Shown in pieces: positions 62,101-64,000 of a stretch of 64,000 nucleotides of DNA. Location: contig NZ_CP022464.2 in the NCBI RefSeq assembly GCF_002234575.2, positions 2,604,001 through 2,668,000 of the forward strand, given 5' to 3'. The position numbers were made by a program, and so were the translations under genes. Origin of the DNA: Enterocloster bolteae. Its GTDB lineage: Bacteria > Bacillota > Clostridia > Lachnospirales > Lachnospiraceae. A model generated the notes under the pieces. That model saw only the letters and a list, made by a program, of their open reading frames with translations. It was not told where the DNA came from and did not search any database. Every line of letters starts with the position of its first letter. Position 1 is the stretch's first letter.

Positions 62101-64000
62101 ATGGAATGCCGGCCTCTATGATGCCTGGAGAGTCTGTTAGTTTATCTTATTGGGTAAAGCTTGGAGCCGGTGCTTGGAGCGGTCAGAATACCGGGAATTC
62201 TTCAAAAGAGATGTCCGCATCCCTGTTTTTGGAACTTAAGAATACAGTTAATGTGACAGCGGATAAAAAAGTATCGGGCAGTGACAGCACTACATTTAAG
62301 AGGACCATAGAATGCGTTACCAAGAGTGGAATTGTACATTATAATTATGAGATAGATGGTAAGACTGAGCCGGTTGTCATTGAGTATCATGTTTTTGTAA
62401 ATCCCAGGCTGATTAATATGACCGGATGGACGATTGAGGATAAGCTGGATAAAAATCAAAAGTATCTGGGAAATGTAGAAGTTATTGCTTATACTGGCAA
62501 AAATGGAACCTCACTTGGGAAAGTGGATGACATTGAACCAATAATTTCTAAGAATCCCCAAACATGGAAATATGTCATTGAAAATCCAGGAAAATATTAC
62601 TATGATTTCAAATACTTTACCACTCCTAATGAAGCAACAGAAAGCAATCTCAGTAACGAAATAAAGATAACATGGCCAGGCGGAGGTTCTGGAGGCATAG
62701 GCGGAAGTACCGGTGTCGGATTCCTGTACAACACCTATACCATGACAAAGAAGAACTTAAGCAGCAACATGAAATCCAGCAATAACATTAATTCCGGCGG
62801 GGTATATGAGCCTGTCAATAATACAGCCGGAAATGTTGGGTGGGGGGATGAATTTGGCACAATCCGCTGGCAGAGCGTGCTTACCCCATATGCAGACGGG
62901 CAGACGAAAGGCGCCACGATTCCAGCGGGCACTGTCTATAAAGATTCTCTCAGCGTAATTAAGTGGGGAAATAAAAATAAGGAAGATGCTGCCCGTGCAA
63001 ATATGCATACATTCAAGGATGATGGCAGCTTTAAGGCTTCCTTTGTTCTGAAAGACGGTAATGGCAGGGCTATATCTCCGGATGATGGGACCTATACATT
63101 ATCATTTGATGAAAAACTTGGAAACCGTGGATTCAGCGTAGTGTTTTCAAAAGATGTCCCAGGACCGGTTGTCATTGAGTATGAGTCCTTCGTGGATTTA
63201 GAGATGTTGGAAAATGTGGGGGTTTTTGATAAAGACGGAACAAAAGATAATCTGCGGTTCAAAAATGTAGGTGAGATGACAATCAATGGGACAACATGGA
63301 AGAGCGCTACCTCTCAGCCATATTACATCGAAGATTATATTTCAAAGAACTGGGTAAAAAATGATACGAAAGCAGGCACCATCACATGGAATCTGAATAT
63401 CAACAAGGGATATGGGAATGATGCACCCCAAAATCTGGGGCGTTTCACGGTTGATGTTATTGAGTATATACCGGAAGGACTAACTCTGGACCATATTAAA
63501 TTCCAGAGCATGAACTATACGCTGAAACCAGAAAAGGGAGATTACGATATAGATGGAAATAAAGTGACCATCCACCTTAACACGGTTGCTAGAAACTTTT
63601 CTGGTTACAAGATGAGCAAACATATTAACCTAAACATCATAACCAAGGTTACAGATCCATCTATAAAGAGTTTTACAAACAGCGCCCAGATGGTTATTGA
63701 TGGAAATATGCTTCATAAAGTATCAGCTACGACTGGTTTTGATAAGAGCTTCCTGAAAAAAGGAATGGCATACAGCCGCGACACGGCGCCGTATGCTGAA
63801 TATACAATTCTGGTCAACCAGCCAGGGGCAGATATCAGCAATGGTACCCTGACCGTAATTGATACCTTAGGAGTACCCGGGAAAATGGCATATGTTCCGG
63901 ACAGCTTTAAGGTAACAAATGCAGAAAACGGGACACCTATAGAAGAAGCGAATATCAGGGTGGGAAAAGACAGTTTTGGCAATGACAGTTTTGAGATTTC
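59148..64000 (+). CDS. Very large secreted surface protein (adhesin-like), 5' part
   Basis: An open frame from GTG 59148 (after TTGGAGGAA) runs without a stop to the window end: 1617 codons so far. A signal peptide (LVKRTLAIVLSAAMVFTNIG to AYA) is cut near residue 36. Residues about 185-430 are a Glu/Ser/Thr-rich low-complexity stretch with a duplicated 24-bp unit (60318-60365). From there on come many beta-rich repeats with phrases such as YHVTVTADAQNSGPITNVKVSDTLG and YTILVNQPGADISNGTLTVIDTLG (each cited in part: NSGPITNVKVSDTLG, ADISNGTLTVIDTLG), typical of DUF11/Cna-like adhesin domains. An LPXTG anchor is expected beyond the window. Base composition looks more AT-rich than the neighbouring genes. 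Confidence 0.85.
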   Translation, partial: MNKNKLVKRTLAIVLSAAMVFTNIGHSPTVAYAASGNSVDFMVSGTDFVAAIEDMIHSGAEPLKQEELDFTNGKAEKYYQFFFDGEDPVYEFYPEFDGQDMEAEVRVFVRLPEAADDTYSLTGEEEIIFLYINNSEDTISCSTTILMSDGSEKRTKRVTVKDYETAFGDNRIEYKSNTSATGQTEAEIPESDAAEIEKPGTDAPMVETPETSMEESGVTEPETGSGIPDQETEEKENEAVETDEVIEDTEPEIVEKSEPETQSPDVSEEGKTQADSPVASRIRHAVPVVAAVDTGEENSTIEPSVDKQQEDTETGGTHDDSEKHSNDKDNETVGSVPKESSAEAESETESLTEESGKQTEASADETGEETAAVESSEPATDIQTPSEESRTETSEETQTETSEETQPVESEPVQVTETQESQISTETESIPVSSIGNGDLVGMDGCSTAKAYVTTLKKLKVLDEVDGYRVTYEITPEDKAAIVDKCDRVKAGESVTFGVEEQEGFRVGQVEANGDVVESAYSEENIVWFTLEYVEEDLEILITMVPDGTSMPFNKTISMDDGMDITISALPGVLPENTEVTAEIVTSQVEEAIRSDQSEEGREIIAAPAYDINLCLDGEKLDDEIWNRNGAVTVSFSGPLMDQLIQESQMAQVLWVKDENNSTEVMEGSYKDITREGTTEDLSFETSHFTTFAAVFAVAPDISNVFNIDEHGLMDEDFPKLVVRDKDENTLDIEITEQEDGARRVTLKDGKPLPRNISTWFEISYDFKNSSDPFFETYSVQKGDHFTYQFPSNILYDKKQTVVKDINGGEAVIGTASINAEGYMDVEITAENVGQNYRGTAEAGGKLDLEKVLEEKNEITLVGDEVEYIMELVPAPVQENYSVKVVKGPKSGKWTDQDIRYDENRLPSALQYHVTVTADAQNSGPITNVKVSDTLGNTKNGTIVFDKTQEIKFESNNQDTVIDNVTFGGMSNGGKTIGIQLNTKDGMPASMMPGESVSLSYWVKLGAGAWSGQNTGNSSKEMSASLFLELKNTVNVTADKKVSGSDSTTFKRTIECVTKSGIVHYNYEIDGKTEPVVIEYHVFVNPRLINMTGWTIEDKLDKNQKYLGNVEVIAYTGKNGTSLGKVDDIEPIISKNPQTWKYVIENPGKYYYDFKYFTTPNEATESNLSNEIKITWPGGGSGGIGGSTGVGFLYNTYTMTKKNLSSNMKSSNNINSGGVYEPVNNTAGNVGWGDEFGTIRWQSVLTPYADGQTKGATIPAGTVYKDSLSVIKWGNKNKEDAARANMHTFKDDGSFKASFVLKDGNGRAISPDDGTYTLSFDEKLGNRGFSVVFSKDVPGPVVIEYESFVDLEMLENVGVFDKDGTKDNLRFKNVGEMTINGTTWKSATSQPYYIEDYISKNWVKNDTKAGTITWNLNINKGYGNDAPQNLGRFTVDVIEYIPEGLTLDHIKFQSMNYTLKPEKGDYDIDGNKVTIHLNTVARNFSGYKMSKHINLNIITKVTDPSIKSFTNSAQMVIDGNMLHKVSATTGFDKSFLKKGMAYSRDTAPYAEYTILVNQPGADISNGTLTVIDTLGVPGKMAYVPDSFKVTNAENGTPIEEANIRVGKDSFGNDSFEI
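60318..60365 (+). repeat. 24-bp direct repeat inside the adhesin gene
   Basis: Two tandem 24-base copies (60318-60341 and 60342-60365) differing at one base; they encode TETSEETQ twice in the low-complexity stretch. Confidence 0.85.

Overview
The window looks like the chromosome of an anaerobic, gut-type Firmicute of the Lachnospiraceae, most like the Enterocloster (Clostridium) bolteae/clostridioforme group. This is inference from gene content: asrABC sulfite reductase, a flavodiiron protein, a selenocysteine-containing Grd-type reductase, mcsA-mcsB-clpC, a DUF6465 protein, a cohesin-domain surface protein, and strong AGGAGG-type ribosome sites with TTGACA/TATAAT promoters. No phage, IS transposase, rRNA or CRISPR was found. 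There is one tRNA (Trp).

Layout. 1-6.7 kb: the end of an alanine-type symporter, two PLP aminotransferases, a YtvI-like permease, a MATE exporter and a DUF523 protein. 6.7-20 kb: envelope and RNA/DNA upkeep, with an L,D-transpeptidase, a Lys/Ala-rich DUF6465 protein, an rRNA m5C methyltransferase, an RluA-type pseudouridine synthase, DNA polymerase IV, a D,D-carboxypeptidase, an SH3/glucosaminidase protein and a cohesin-domain membrane protein. Between dinB and dacF lie two 206-nt imperfect palindromes that share loops while their stems differ yet still pair. 20-28.2 kb: asrABC, a flavodiiron protein, a cupin, an XRE regulator sharing a 12-bp palindrome with the flavodiiron promoter, and a diguanylate cyclase. 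28.2-37.8 kb: asparagine synthase and a permease, mgtE with a long leader, class I aldolase, a membrane diguanylate cyclase and a MobA-MobB fusion. 37.8-42.5 kb: an apparently more AT-rich accessory stretch (DinB-fold protein, TetR regulator, small unknown proteins), then an SOS-type Y-family polymerase with a YolD partner. 42.6-51.6 kb: a catabolic island with a creatininase-family hydrolase, a DUF5058 membrane pair, a PucR-type regulator, a sodium:solute symporter with a 52-residue accessory protein, and a two-subunit Grd-type component B whose second subunit reads through an in-frame TGA as selenocysteine. 51.8-58.7 kb: a GntR/YtrA-type regulator, mcsA, mcsB, clpC, a small conserved protein and radA. 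58.8 kb to the end: tRNA-Trp and the first 1617 codons of a very large secreted surface protein that runs off the window.

Most notable: (1) the split selenoprotein at 50253-51551 with a SECIS-like hairpin, paired with a GrdE/GrdI-type subunit that appears to lack the pyruvoyl-forming cysteine, in a cluster with a creatininase homologue and a transporter. This suggests reductive cleavage of a creatine- or betaine-like substrate. (2) The pair of covarying 206-nt palindromes at 13.5-14.2 kb. (3) Shared operators that link genes: the XRE palindrome and two LexA-like boxes on two error-prone polymerases. (4) A habit of short in-frame tandem repeats in linkers of several unrelated genes.
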